The notes under the pieces are model-generated. The model saw nothing but the letters and a program-made list of their open reading frames with translations, did no database searches and was not told the DNA's origin. From the NCBI RefSeq assembly GCF_001665605.1, contig NZ_LZSV01000035.1:310001-374000 (forward strand): DNA of 64,000 bases, given 5' to 3'. Made by a program: the position numbers and the translations under genes. Of the stretch, positions 43,512 to 52,833 are shown piece by piece. The stretch's first letter is position 1; each line of letters opens with the position of its first letter. This DNA is from Mycobacterium sp. 852014-50255_SCH5639931. Lineage in GTDB: Bacteria; Actinomycetota; Actinomycetes; Mycobacteriales; Mycobacteriaceae.

Positions 43512-44620
43512 CGCAGGCCCACGCCCCGGGCCAACGCCGTTTCGACCATGGTCGCCAGCAGGGTCGGGTAGTCCACGCCGCTGGCCGCCCACATCCTCGG
43601 GTACATCGAAATCGTGGTGAACCCGGGCATCGTGTTGATTTCGTTGAGCACCGGCCCGTCGTCGGTGAGGAAGAAGTCGACCCGGGCCAACCCCTGACAG
43701 TCGATGGCGTTGAACGCCCGGACCGCCAAATGCCGGATGGTGTCGGCGATGTCGTCGTCAACCTTGGCCGGCACGTCCAATTCCGCTGCGTCGTCCAGAT
43801 ATTTGGTGGCGAAGTCGTAGAACGAATCCTCGCGTCCCCGCACCCCGGCCACCCGGATCTCGCCCAACGTGCTGGCTTCTATTGTGCCATCGGGCATTTC
43901 GAGCACGCCGCACTCCAGCTCGCGACCGGTGATCGCCGCCTCCACGATCACTTTCGGGTCGTGCCGGCGCGCGACCGCGACCGCGGCGGCGAGGTCCTCC
44001 CAGCGCGCCACCCGGGTGACGCCGATCGAGGAGCCGCCCCGGGCGGGTTTGACGAACACCGGCAGACCCAGCCGCTCGCACTCATCGGGTCGCAGGGTCG
44101 ACCGCGACGGGCGCAGCACCGCGTACGGGCCGACCGGCAGCCCTTCGGCGACGAACAGCTTCTTGGTGAACTCCTTGTCCATGCCCGCCGCGCTGGCCAG
44201 CACGCCGGCGCCGACATAGGGCACGCCGGCCAACTCCAGCAGACCCTGGATCGTGCCGTCCTCTCCGTACGGACCGTGCAGCACCGGGAACACCACGTCG
44301 ACGGACGTCAGGACCTCGCCGGCCCCGGACGAGAGGGAGACCAGTTGGCCGCTGCGCCGCGGATCCGCCGGCAGGGCCAGTTCGGTGCCCGACTGCGCGG
44401 TCACCTCCGGCAGCCGCCGGTCGCTGATGGCCAGCGCCTCCGGGTCGCCGTCGGTGAGCACCCACGACCCTTGCGGGGTGATGCCGATCGCGACCACCTC
44501 GAACCGCTCGGGGTCGAGATTGCGCAGGATGCTGCCCGCGGACACGCACGAGATGGCGTGCTCGTTGCTGCGCCCGCCGAAGACGACGGCGACGCGCACG
44601 CGGCTTCCGCTGGCACTCAC
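43508..44620 (-). CDS. ddlA: D-alanine--D-alanine ligase
   Basis: A 370-residue ATP-grasp ligase making the D-Ala-D-Ala dipeptide of peptidoglycan; the target of D-cycloserine. Seen: FPVLHGPYGEDGTIQG, the ATP-binding KPARGGSSIGV and the metal motif NEINTMPGFT. GTG at 44620. It lies 80 bases downstream of gpsA on the same strand, so the pair may be cotranscribed. Confidence 0.95.
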   Translation of the reverse strand: MSASGSRVRVAVVFGGRSNEHAISCVSAGSILRNLDPERFEVVAIGITPQGSWVLTDGDPEALAISDRRLPEVTAQSGTELALPADPRRSGQLVSLSSGAGEVLTSVDVVFPVLHGPYGEDGTIQGLLELAGVPYVGAGVLASAAGMDKEFTKKLFVAEGLPVGPYAVLRPSRSTLRPDECERLGLPVFVKPARGGSSIGVTRVARWEDLAAAVAVARRHDPKVIVEAAITGRELECGVLEMPDGTIEASTLGEIRVAGVRGREDSFYDFATKYLDDAAELDVPAKVDDDIADTIRHLAVRAFNAIDCQGLARVDFFLTDDGPVLNEINTMPGFTTISMYPRMWAASGVDYPTLLATMVETALARGVGLR

Positions 44621-44700
44621 AACCTAAAGAGGCTACCGGTTGTGCGGCACGCGGGCCGGGCGGCGGGCCGCTAGCTGGGGTTTCGGTCGCCGCGCGGCAG

Positions 44701-45720
44701 TCACTCGGGCTTGGTCCTGCGGCCCAGCAGCAGGGCCATCGCCTCGTCCACCGACAACCCCTTGTGACAGACCCGATGCACGGCGTCGGTGAGCGGCATC
44801 TCGACGTCGTAACTGGACGCGAGCGCCAGCACCGACTCGCTCGACGTCACGCCCTCGACGACGTGCCCTTCCCTGGCCTGCATCGCCGATTCCATCGTCC
44901 CGCCGCGACCCAGGCGTTCACCGAAGGACCGGTTGCGCGACTGCGGCGACGTGCACGTCGCCACCAGGTCGCCCACCCCGGCCAGGCCGGCCAGCGTGGC
45001 GCCCTTGGCGCCGAGCGCGATACCCAGCCGGATGATCTCCGCCAGGCCCCGGGTGATGATCGCCGCCGCGGTGTTTTCGCCAAGCCCGACGCCGGCCGCC
45101 ATGCCGCACGCGAGCGCGATGACGTTCTTGCACGCCCCGCCGACCTCGGTGCCGACAACATCGCTGTTGGTGTATGGGCGGAAATACCCGGTGTTCAGCA
45201 TGCGCTGCAGGGCGACCGCGCGCCCGGAGTCGCTGCATGCGACGACGGTGGCGGCGGGCTGACATTCGGCGATCTCGCTGGCCAGGTTGGGCCCCGAGAC
45301 GACCGCGACCTGAGAGGGATCGACACCCGTCACCGAAACGATGACCTGACTCATCCGCATCAGCGTGCCCAGCTCGATGCCCTTGGCCAGGCTGACCAGG
45401 GTGGCGCCGTCGGGTATCAACGGCGCCCACCCTTCGAGGTTGGCGCGCATCGTCTGCGCGGGAACCGCCAGCAGCACCGTCGAGGCAAAGCCCAGCGCCT
45501 CCGCGGCGTCGGTGGTCGCGCGGACGTTCGCCGGCAGTATCGCGCCGGGCAGATAGTCGGGGTTGGAGCGGGTGGCGTTGATCCGGTCGGCCACGTCGGA
45601 TCGACGGGCCCACAGCATGACCTCCGCGTCGGGCTCGCCGGCCTCGACGAGCACCTTGGCCAGCGCGGTGCCCCACGCCCCGGCACCCATGACCGCGACG
45701 GCGCCCTTCGAACCGGTCAT
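44701..45720 (-). CDS. gpsA: Glycerol-3-phosphate dehydrogenase [NAD(P)+]
   Basis: A 339-residue enzyme making sn-glycerol 3-phosphate for phospholipids. Seen: the cofactor motif GAGAWGTALA (12-21), SLAKGIE and the substrate-lysine region ACKNVIALACGMAAG. M. tuberculosis has two such genes; this one sits at the gpdA2 position. ATG at 45720. Divergent from fbiD; the 112 bases between contain ACGCG-agctag-CGCGT (45783-45798), a possible palindromic site. Confidence 0.93.
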   Translation of the reverse strand: MTGSKGAVAVMGAGAWGTALAKVLVEAGEPDAEVMLWARRSDVADRINATRSNPDYLPGAILPANVRATTDAAEALGFASTVLLAVPAQTMRANLEGWAPLIPDGATLVSLAKGIELGTLMRMSQVIVSVTGVDPSQVAVVSGPNLASEIAECQPAATVVACSDSGRAVALQRMLNTGYFRPYTNSDVVGTEVGGACKNVIALACGMAAGVGLGENTAAAIITRGLAEIIRLGIALGAKGATLAGLAGVGDLVATCTSPQSRNRSFGERLGRGGTMESAMQAREGHVVEGVTSSESVLALASSYDVEMPLTDAVHRVCHKGLSVDEAMALLLGRRTKPE

Positions 45721-45832
45721 CCACCACCCCCGTCTGTCGTCTCAGCGTGTTGCAGCCGATACACCCTAGATCAGCGGCCGTTACGCGAGCTAGCGCGTCC
45801 GCCTTCAGCGGTCGCTGGCAGGATGAGATCTC

Positions 45833-46486
45833 ATGAGCGGCACACGAGCCGACGAAACGGGTAGAGACGTCGCCTTGATCGTCGCCGTCAAACGGTTGGC
45901 CGCGGCCAAGACGAGGCTGGCCCCGGTGTTCTCGGCACGCACCCGGGAGAACGTGGTGCTGGCCATGTTGATCGACACCCTGACCGCCGCGGGCCGCGTC
46001 GGTTCACTGGGCTCGATCACCGTCATTACGCCCGACGAGGCCGCGGCGGCCGCGGCGACCGAGCTGGGCGCCGAGGTGCTCGCCGACCCGACACCGGAGG
46101 GGCACGGCGACCCGCTCAACAACGCCATCGCCACCGCCGAACTGGCGGTGGGCGGCTTTTTCCCGAATGTCGTTGTGCTGCAGGGGGATTTACCGGCGCT
46201 TCAGACGCAGGAGCTGGCCGAGGCGATCGCCGCCGCGCGTCATCACCGGCGCAGCTTCGTCGCCGACCGGCTGGCGACGGGAACCGCCGCCCTCTTCGCC
46301 TTCGGCGCCCCGCTGGATCCGCAGTTCGGTGCCGATTCCTCGGCGAGACACCGACGTTCGGGCGCGATCGAGCTGACCGGTGCGTGGCCTGGCCTGCGCT
46401 GTGACGTCGACACTCCCGACGACCTCGCCACCGCGCGCCGGCTCGGGGTGGGCGCGGCGACCGCCCGCGCCCTCGCCCACCAGTGA
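45833..46486 (+). CDS. fbiD: Phosphoenolpyruvate guanylyltransferase FbiD
   Basis: A 217-residue nucleotidyltransferase of coenzyme F420 synthesis (CofC family), transferring GMP to phosphoenolpyruvate in mycobacteria. Seen: AVKRLAAAKTRLA (nucleotide loop), GHGDPLNNAI and QGDLPALQ (metal Asp). Small, soluble. ATG at 45833. An F420-dependent oxidoreductase is also in this window at 53605. Confidence 0.92.
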   Translation: MSGTRADETGRDVALIVAVKRLAAAKTRLAPVFSARTRENVVLAMLIDTLTAAGRVGSLGSITVITPDEAAAAAATELGAEVLADPTPEGHGDPLNNAIATAELAVGGFFPNVVVLQGDLPALQTQELAEAIAAARHHRRSFVADRLATGTAALFAFGAPLDPQFGADSSARHRRSGAIELTGAWPGLRCDVDTPDDLATARRLGVGAATARALAHQ

Positions 46487-46575
46487 CTCAACCGGTCGCG
46501 CGGCGCACCTGTCCGCGCGGTGAACGTCGGCCCAACGGCGAATGGATGTCCGTCGAGCGCTAGCAGCATCGGCGA

Positions 46576-48765
46576 GTGATGAGCAATGATCGCAGGGTGA
46601 CCGAAATCGAAGCTGAGGCGCGCCCCGAAGAGAACTTGTGGCACCAAGGCGACTCGGCCGTGGCAGCGCCGCCCGCCGCGACGCCGGCCGCGCTCACCGA
46701 CCTGCCGGAGGACCGCTATCTCAACCGGGAGCTGAGCTGGCTGGACTTCAACGCCCGCGTGCTGGCGCTGGCCGCGGACAACTCGTTGCCATTGTTGGAG
46801 CGGGCCAAGTTCCTGGCGATCTTCGCCTCCAACCTCGACGAGTTCTACATGGTCCGGGTCGCCGGCCTCAAGCGTCGCGACGAGATGGGGCTGTCGGTGC
46901 GCTCCGCCGACGGCCTGACGCCGCGCGAGCAACTCGCGCTGATCGGCGAACAGACGCAGCGGATCGCCACCCGGCACGCGCGGGTGTTCCTCGATTCGGT
47001 GCGACCGGCGCTCGCCGAGGAAGGCATACATATAGTCACGTGGGCGGATTTGGAGCAGGGTGAGCGCGACGAACTGTCCACCTATTTCCACGAACAAGTC
47101 TTTCCCGTTCTCACGCCGCTCGCCGTCGATCCCGCTCACCCCTTCCCGTTCGTCAGCGGGCTGAGCCTGAACCTGGCGGTCATGGTGCGCCAGCCCGAGG
47201 ACGGCGGCCAGCACTTCGCGCGAGTCAAGGTGCCCAACAACGTCAATCGCTTCGTGGAGCTGGGCGCACGCGATACGGATGACAGCGAAGGCCCCACCAT
47301 AATTCGCTACCTGCCTATGGAAGAGCTGATCGCGGCCTTCCTGCCGGTGCTGTTCCCCGGCATGGAGATCGTCCAGCATCACGCTTTCCGCATCACCCGC
47401 AACGCGGACTACGAGGTCGAAGAGGACCGTGACGAAGACCTGCTGCAAGCGCTGGAACGGGAATTGGCGCGCAGGCGGTTCGGGTCGCCGGTGCGACTAG
47501 AGGTCGCCAACGACATGACCGAGAGCATGCTGGAACTGCTGCTGCGCGAACTCGACGTGAACCCGGGTGACGTCATCGAGGTGCCCGGCCTGCTCGATCT
47601 GTCGTCGTTGTGGCAGGTCTACAGCCTCGACCGGCCGGCGCTCAAGGACCCGGCGTTCGTTCCGGCCACCAGTCCCGCATTCGTCGACCGCGAGACGCCC
47701 AGGAGCATCTTCGCCACGCTGCGCGAAGGCGATGTGCTGCTGCATCATCCGTACGAGTCGTTCTCCACCAGCGTGCAGCGATTCATCGAGCAGGCCGCCG
47801 CGGACCCGAACGTGCTGGCGATCAAGCAGACGCTGTACCGCACATCCGGTGACTCGCCGATCGTTCGGGCGCTCATCAACGCCGCCGAGGCCGGCAAGCA
47901 AGTGGTGGCGCTTGTGGAGATCAAGGCGCGCTTCGACGAGCAGGCCAACATCCGCTGGGCGCGCGAGCTGGAGCAGGCAGGCGTGCACGTCGTCTACGGA
48001 TACGTCGGGCTCAAGACGCATTGCAAGACCTGCCTGGTGGTCCGCCGCGAGGGTTCGACGATCCGGCGCTACTGCCACATCGGAACCGGCAACTACAACG
48101 GAAAGACGGCGCGACTGTACGAGGACGTCGGTCTGCTGACCGCGTCTCCCGAGATCGGGGCCGACCTGACGGACCTGTTCAATTCGCTGACCGGCTACTC
48201 CCGCAAGGTCTCCTACCGCAACCTTCTGGTCGCCCCGCACAGCATTCGCACCGGCATCATCGATCGCGTCGAGCGTGAGATCGCCGCCCACCGCGAGCAC
48301 GGCGGCGGCCGGATCCGGCTCAAGATGAATGCGCTCGTCGACGAGCAGGTCATCGACGCGCTGTACCGTGCGTCGATGGCGGACGTGCGGGTGGAGGTGG
48401 TGGTGCGCGGCATCTGCGCGCTGCGCCCCGGCGCCGAAGGATTCTCGGAGAACATCGCGGTCCGTTCGATTCTCGGTCGCTTCCTGGAGCATTCCCGCAT
48501 CATGCATTTCAATCGCATCAACGAGTTTTGGATCGGCAGCGCGGACATGATGCACCGCAACCTCGACCGGCGCGTCGAGGCGCTGGTTCAGGTGAAGGAT
48601 CCCAGGCTGACCTCATACCTGGACGACCTGTTCGAGTCCGCGCTGGACCCGTCCACCCGGTGCTGGGAACTGGGGCCCGACGGACAGTGGATCGCGTCAC
48701 CGCAGGACGGCCACACCGTGCGCGACCACCAAGTGTCGTTGATGGAGCGACACCGCAGTCCGTAG
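46576..48765 (+). CDS. ppk: Polyphosphate kinase 1
   Basis: A 729-residue enzyme making inorganic polyphosphate from ATP. Seen: N-terminal helical domain (YLNRELSWLDFNARVLA), the head domain, and the two catalytic histidine segments VGLKTHCKTCLVV and ADMMHRNLDRRVE, with RYCHIGTGNYN between. The GTG at 46576 is followed directly by ATG at 46579; either could be used. mutT1 follows 85 bases downstream. Confidence 0.96.
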   Translation: MMSNDRRVTEIEAEARPEENLWHQGDSAVAAPPAATPAALTDLPEDRYLNRELSWLDFNARVLALAADNSLPLLERAKFLAIFASNLDEFYMVRVAGLKRRDEMGLSVRSADGLTPREQLALIGEQTQRIATRHARVFLDSVRPALAEEGIHIVTWADLEQGERDELSTYFHEQVFPVLTPLAVDPAHPFPFVSGLSLNLAVMVRQPEDGGQHFARVKVPNNVNRFVELGARDTDDSEGPTIIRYLPMEELIAAFLPVLFPGMEIVQHHAFRITRNADYEVEEDRDEDLLQALERELARRRFGSPVRLEVANDMTESMLELLLRELDVNPGDVIEVPGLLDLSSLWQVYSLDRPALKDPAFVPATSPAFVDRETPRSIFATLREGDVLLHHPYESFSTSVQRFIEQAAADPNVLAIKQTLYRTSGDSPIVRALINAAEAGKQVVALVEIKARFDEQANIRWARELEQAGVHVVYGYVGLKTHCKTCLVVRREGSTIRRYCHIGTGNYNGKTARLYEDVGLLTASPEIGADLTDLFNSLTGYSRKVSYRNLLVAPHSIRTGIIDRVEREIAAHREHGGGRIRLKMNALVDEQVIDALYRASMADVRVEVVVRGICALRPGAEGFSENIAVRSILGRFLEHSRIMHFNRINEFWIGSADMMHRNLDRRVEALVQVKDPRLTSYLDDLFESALDPSTRCWELGPDGQWIASPQDGHTVRDHQVSLMERHRSP

Positions 48766-48850
48766 CCCCTGCGTGGTGATTTACGGTTGTTCTCCGGCCG
48801 CACCGCAAACGTGTGCGCGGCCCCGACCGAATTGACCTGCAGGAGTTGAG

Positions 48851-49792
48851 TTGCCGACCAAGAGCTCGTCCACCGCTCGGCGTCCGGGAAGCCGGATCGT
48901 GTACGCCGCCGGCGCGGTCTTGTGGCGGCCGACCGATTCCTCCAACCCCGGCCTCGAACTCGCGGTGATCCACCGCCCCCGCTACGACGACTGGTCGCTG
49001 CCGAAGGGGAAGGTGGACCCGGGCGAGACGGCGCCCGTCGCCGCGGTGCGGGAGGTGTGCGAGGAGACGGGACAGCATGCGGTCCTGGGCCGGCGGCTCG
49101 ACATGGTGAGTTACCCGATCGAGGCGGGCGTCAAGAAGGTCTACTACTGGGCGGCGCGCAGCACCGGCGGGGACTTCATCCCCGGCAACGAGGTCGACGA
49201 ATTGGTCTGGATGCCGATACCCGAGGCACTCAAGAAGCTCAGTTATTCACATGACCGAAAGATGTTGCGCCACTTCATGAAACACCCTGCAGACACGCAT
49301 TCGGTGGTGGTGGTGCGGCATGGCACGGCGGGACGGAAATCACGGTTCAAGGGCGACGACACCCAGCGACCGCTGGACAAACGGGGACGCGCGCAGGCCG
49401 AGGCACTGGTTCCGCAGCTGCTGGCGTTCGGCGCCACCGACGTGTACGCGGCCGACCGCCTGCGCTGCCACCAGACGGTGGAACCGCTGGCCGAGGAATT
49501 GGGCGTGACGGTGCACAACGAGCCGACCCTCACCGAGGAGTCCTACGGCAAAAGCCCCAAACGGGGCCGGCAACGAATGCTCGAGATCGCCCAGCAGGAA
49601 GGCACACCGGTCATTTGCACTCAGGGCAAGGTGATCCCGGACTTGATCGCGTGGTGGTGCGAACGAGACGGGATACGTCCCGACAAGTCGCGCAACCACA
49701 AGGGCAGCACCTGGGTGCTCTCACTCTCAGGTGGCCGGCTGGTGGCGGCCGACCACATCGGCGGCGCGCTGGCCGCCAACGTGCGAGCCTGA
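48851..49792 (+). CDS. mutT1: Two-domain MutT1 (Nudix + histidine phosphatase)
   Basis: A 313-residue fusion. The N-terminal half is a Nudix hydrolase with the full box (G-5x-E-7x-REVCEETG, about residues 55-75) that cleaves oxidised purine nucleotides such as 8-oxo-dGTP; the C-terminal half is a histidine phosphatase (VVVVRHGTAG) acting on the monophosphate product. TTG start at 48851 with AGGAG 5 bases upstream. Confidence 0.95.
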   Translation: MPTKSSSTARRPGSRIVYAAGAVLWRPTDSSNPGLELAVIHRPRYDDWSLPKGKVDPGETAPVAAVREVCEETGQHAVLGRRLDMVSYPIEAGVKKVYYWAARSTGGDFIPGNEVDELVWMPIPEALKKLSYSHDRKMLRHFMKHPADTHSVVVVRHGTAGRKSRFKGDDTQRPLDKRGRAQAEALVPQLLAFGATDVYAADRLRCHQTVEPLAEELGVTVHNEPTLTEESYGKSPKRGRQRMLEIAQQEGTPVICTQGKVIPDLIAWWCERDGIRPDKSRNHKGSTWVLSLSGGRLVAADHIGGALAANVRA

Positions 49793-49794
49793 CA

Positions 49795-49841
49795 CGCGAA
49801 TACCCTTCGGGCGCACCGCTGCGACCCGAAGGGTATTCGCG
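49795..49841. terminator. Bidirectional terminator between mutT1 and hupB
   Basis: Two perfect 17-base arms (49795-49811 and 49825-49841) around a 13-base loop form a very stable stem. It begins 3 bases after the mutT1 stop and ends 20 bases before the hupB stop on the other strand, so it can end both convergent transcripts. No T-run. Confidence 0.85.
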
Positions 49842-49861
49842 TTGAGAACTCGGCTGTTGCC

Positions 49862-50497
49862 TTAACGGCGACCGCGACGCGCGGTGGCCTTCTTGGCGGG
49901 AGCCTTCTTCGCCGCGGTCTTCTTGGCCGGAGCCTTGGTCGCGGCCTTCTTGGCCGGAGCCTTCTTCGCCACGACCTTCTTCGCCGCCGTCTTCTTGGCC
50001 GGAGCCTTCTTCGCCACGACCTTCTTGGCCGGGGCCTTGGTGGCGGCCTTCTTGGCCGGAGCCTTCTTGGCGGCGGGAGCCCTCTTGGCCGGAGCCTTCT
50101 TGGCGGGGGCCTTCTTCGCCGCGGCCTTCTTGGCGGGAGCCTTCTTGGCGGCGGTCTTCTTGGCCGCGCCGCTTGCCACTACACCACGCTTCACTGCAGG
50201 TCCTTCCGACGGGAGACGCTGTGCGCCAGAGACAACCGCTTTGAATTGAGCACCGGGACGGAACGCCGGGACGGAGGTCGGCTTTACCTTCACCGTCTCG
50301 CCGGTACGCGGGTTGCGGGCCACCCGGGCCGCGCGGCGCCGTTGCTCGAAAACACCGAACCCGGTAATGGTGACGCTGTCGCCCTTGTGCACGGCACGCA
50401 CAATGGTGTCGACGACGTTCTCGACGGCGGCGGTTGCCTGCCGACGGTCGGTGTTCAATTTTTGAGTGAGCACATCTATGAGCTCTGCCTTATTCAT
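49862..50497 (-). CDS. hupB: Histone-like protein HupB (HU)
   Basis: A 211-residue nucleoid protein. Residues 1-90 are a canonical HU fold (ELIDVLTQKLN, ITGFGVFEQRRRAARVARNPRTG as the DNA-binding arms), and residues 113-211 are a mycobacterial lysine-, alanine- and proline-rich tail of tandem KKAPAKKAA units. The tail adds DNA compaction and is heavily acetylated in M. tuberculosis. GGAGGG lies 5 bases before the ATG. Its 212-base upstream gap shows no other gene. Confidence 0.96.
   Translation of the reverse strand: MNKAELIDVLTQKLNTDRRQATAAVENVVDTIVRAVHKGDSVTITGFGVFEQRRRAARVARNPRTGETVKVKPTSVPAFRPGAQFKAVVSGAQRLPSEGPAVKRGVVASGAAKKTAAKKAPAKKAAAKKAPAKKAPAKRAPAAKKAPAKKAATKAPAKKVVAKKAPAKKTAAKKVVAKKAPAKKAATKAPAKKTAAKKAPAKKATARRGRR
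49865..50161 (-). repeat. Repetitive DNA coding the HupB lysine tail
   Basis: Tandem degenerate units of about 12-27 bases encode KKAPAKKA-type motifs. Such tracts vary in length between strains, so this region could be polymorphic. Its antisense frame is open and Ala/Phe/Leu-rich for the same reason. Confidence 0.8.
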
Positions 50498-50709
50498 CCA
50501 ATCCCTCCGACGCTAGTGGTCCTCGATTTGAACCGACTAGTGCACACGGTAAACCCTCACCCAGCAAATTTCCAAGAGCCACGCGCAATTTCAGGGTCGG
50601 ACAATCCGAGGTTTCGCAATCCGGTTGCCGCCCTTGACCGGTGGCGGGCCTTGGAAATCGGCCCGGTTTAGTTAGGTGAGCGAGAAGAAATTCCGGCGTT
50701 CCCGACCGT

Positions 50710-51306
50710 TCAGGAGGCGGGCAGAGTGCGCGGTTTCCACTGCGGATAGGTGGCCTCATAAGATTCGATTTTGTCGAGTTTCCGCAGCGTAAGGGCTATA
50801 TCGTCGAGGCCTTCGAGCAATCGCCAGGCGGTGTGGTCGTCAATCTTGAACGGCAACACCGTCGTTCCCGCGGTGATATTTCGATCTTGAAGATTGGCAG
50901 TGATTTCCAGTCCCGGACTCTGCTCGATGAGCTTCCAAAGGAGTTCCACGCCGTCCTGAGAAACTTCGGCCGCCAAGAGGCCCGCCTTGCCGGCGTTGCC
51001 CCGGAAGATGTCACCGAATCGAGACGAGATGACCACCCGGAACCCGTAGTCCATGAGCGCCCACACCGCGTGTTCGCGCGACGAGCCCGTCCCGAAATCG
51101 GGGCCGGCGACCAGGACTGTCCCACGGTCAAAGGGGCTGAGGTTGAGGACGAATGAGGGATCCGAGCGCCAGCTGGCGAACAACCCGTCCTCGAAACCGG
51201 TTCGGGTGACCCGCTTCAAATACGCCGCCGGAATGATCTGATCGGTGTCGACATTGGACCGCCGCAACGGCACACCGATACCGGTGTGGGAGTGAAATGC
51301 TTCCAT
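50710..51306 (-). CDS. leuD: 3-isopropylmalate dehydratase small subunit
   Basis: A 198-residue swivel-domain subunit of isopropylmalate isomerase. Seen: NVDTDQIIPA near the start and GPDFGTGSSREHAVWAL, the substrate-binding loop. It lies 24 bases downstream of leuC and is cotranscribed with it. ATG at 51306. Confidence 0.95.
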   Translation of the reverse strand: MEAFHSHTGIGVPLRRSNVDTDQIIPAAYLKRVTRTGFEDGLFASWRSDPSFVLNLSPFDRGTVLVAGPDFGTGSSREHAVWALMDYGFRVVISSRFGDIFRGNAGKAGLLAAEVSQDGVELLWKLIEQSPGLEITANLQDRNITAGTTVLPFKIDDHTAWRLLEGLDDIALTLRKLDKIESYEATYPQWKPRTLPAS

Positions 51307-51330
51307 GCTCGTCTCTTCTTCTCGGTTGGG

Positions 51331-52746
51331 TCAGTTCAAATCGGCCGGGGCAGACAATGTGCCGCGAACCGCTGTCGCGGCGGCCACGGCCGGTGACACC
51401 AGATGCGTGCGGCCGCCTTTCCCCTGGCGCCCTTCGAAGTTGCGGTTGGACGTCGCCGCGCACCGCTCCCCCGGCGCCAGCTGGTCCGGGTTCATTCCCA
51501 GGCACATCGAGCAGCCCGCCTGTCGCCACTCGGCGCCCGCTGCGGTGAAAACCTCGCCCAGCCCTTCGGCTTCGGCCTGCGCGCGTACTCGCATGGACCC
51601 GGGCACCACGAGCATCCGCACCCCGGGGGCCAGCTTGCGGCCGCGCAGCACGTCGGCGACCACCCGCAGGTCTTCGATACGACCGTTGGTACAAGAGCCC
51701 ACGAAGACCGTGTCGACCGCGATATCGCGCATCGGAGTGCCCGGCCGAAGGTCCATGTAGGCCAAGGCTTTCTCGGCGGCCTGCCGCTCGGCGTCACCGG
51801 TCATCAGCTCCGGGTCGGGCACGGCCGCGGCCAGCGGCACGCCCTGCCCAGGATTGGTTCCCCACGTCACGAACGGGCTCAACGATGTTGCGTCGAGGTG
51901 CACCTCGGTGTCGAAGACGGCACCGGGGTCGGTGTGTAGCTCCTGCCAAGAGCGCATCGCTGCGTCCCATTGCGCCCCCTGCGGCGCGTGCGGTTTGTCG
52001 CGCAGGAATTCGAAGGTGGTGGCGTCCGGGGCCACCATGCCCGCTCGGGCACCGGCCTCGATGCTCATGTTGCAGATCGTCATCCGGCCTTCCATCGACA
52101 GCGATTCGATGGCACTGCCGCGGTATTCGATGACGTGCCCCTGCCCGCCGCCGGTACCGATCTTGGCGATCAAGGCGAGAATGATGTCCTTGGCCGACAC
52201 ACCGGCGGGCAATTCGCCGTCGACATTGACCGCCATCGTTTTGAACGGCCGCAGCGGCAAAGTCTGGGTGGCGAGCACGTGCTCGACCTCCGAGGTGCCA
52301 ATGCCCATTGCCAGTGCGCCGAATGCGCCGTGCGTCGACGTGTGACTATCACCACAGACAACCGTCATTCCCGGTTGGGTCAGACCCAATTGCGGCCCGA
52401 CGACATGCACGATGCCCTGCTCGATATTGCCCATCGGATAAAGACGAATGCCGAATTCGGCGCAGTTGCGGCGCAACGTCTCGACCTGGGTGCGCGACAC
52501 CGGGTCGGCGATCGGCTTGTCGATGTCAACGGTGGGCACGTTGTGATCCTCCGTGGCCAGCGTCAGATCGGGCCGTCGCACCGGCCGGCCGGCCAGCCGC
52601 AGCCCGTCGAAGGCCTGCGGGCTGGTGACCTCGTGCACCAGATGCAGATCGATGTAGATCAGGTCGGGTGCGTCGCCGCTCCCTTTATCCACAACGTGGT
52701 CGGCCCAGACCTTTTCGGCCAGAGTGCGCGGCTTGCCGGATCCCAT
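51331..52746 (-). CDS. leuC: 3-isopropylmalate dehydratase large subunit
   Basis: A 471-residue [4Fe-4S] aconitase-family subunit. The cluster ligands are in VFVGSCTNGR and GCSMCLGMN. Active-site segments GDSHTSTHGAFG and EGRMTICNMSIE are intact. ATG at 52746 with GAGG 11 bases upstream; a longer frame open to 53283 lies over the divergent IclR gene and is not used. Regulated most likely by that IclR neighbour. Confidence 0.95.
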   Translation of the reverse strand: MGSGKPRTLAEKVWADHVVDKGSGDAPDLIYIDLHLVHEVTSPQAFDGLRLAGRPVRRPDLTLATEDHNVPTVDIDKPIADPVSRTQVETLRRNCAEFGIRLYPMGNIEQGIVHVVGPQLGLTQPGMTVVCGDSHTSTHGAFGALAMGIGTSEVEHVLATQTLPLRPFKTMAVNVDGELPAGVSAKDIILALIAKIGTGGGQGHVIEYRGSAIESLSMEGRMTICNMSIEAGARAGMVAPDATTFEFLRDKPHAPQGAQWDAAMRSWQELHTDPGAVFDTEVHLDATSLSPFVTWGTNPGQGVPLAAAVPDPELMTGDAERQAAEKALAYMDLRPGTPMRDIAVDTVFVGSCTNGRIEDLRVVADVLRGRKLAPGVRMLVVPGSMRVRAQAEAEGLGEVFTAAGAEWRQAGCSMCLGMNPDQLAPGERCAATSNRNFEGRQGKGGRTHLVSPAVAAATAVRGTLSAPADLN

Positions 52747-52797
52747 CTGTAAATTCGCCTCGATTCCCTCATCTGCGGCTCGCCGATCGATCATGGG

Positions 52798-52827
52798 CTG
52801 TGATCTCAGAATGCGAGACGCTAGTAT
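52798..52827 (+). promoter_or_regulatory. iclR promoter with overlapping operator
   Basis: CTGTGA (52798-52803) and TAGTAT (52822-52827) are 18 bases apart, with the -10 ending 6 bases before the iclR GTG, so the transcript is probably leaderless. TCTCAGAATGCGAGA (52804-52818), with TCTC/GAGA ends, fills the spacer; a further TCTC at 52827-52830 alternates with it. A regulator bound there would block iclR and could also act on the divergent leuC promoter. Confidence 0.5.
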
Positions 52828-52833
52828 CTCCTT

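Noticed and set aside
49884..50249. A 121-residue + strand frame of AFLAGAF-like repeats
   Set aside because: It is the antisense reading of the repetitive HupB lysine tail.
50646..50664. GGGCC/GGCCC hairpin downstream of leuD
   Set aside because: The stem is only 5 base pairs with a 9-base loop; too weak to call a terminator.
50498..50709. A hupB promoter
   Set aside because: Several TAGNNT-like hexamers exist but none has a properly spaced -35, so none is listed.
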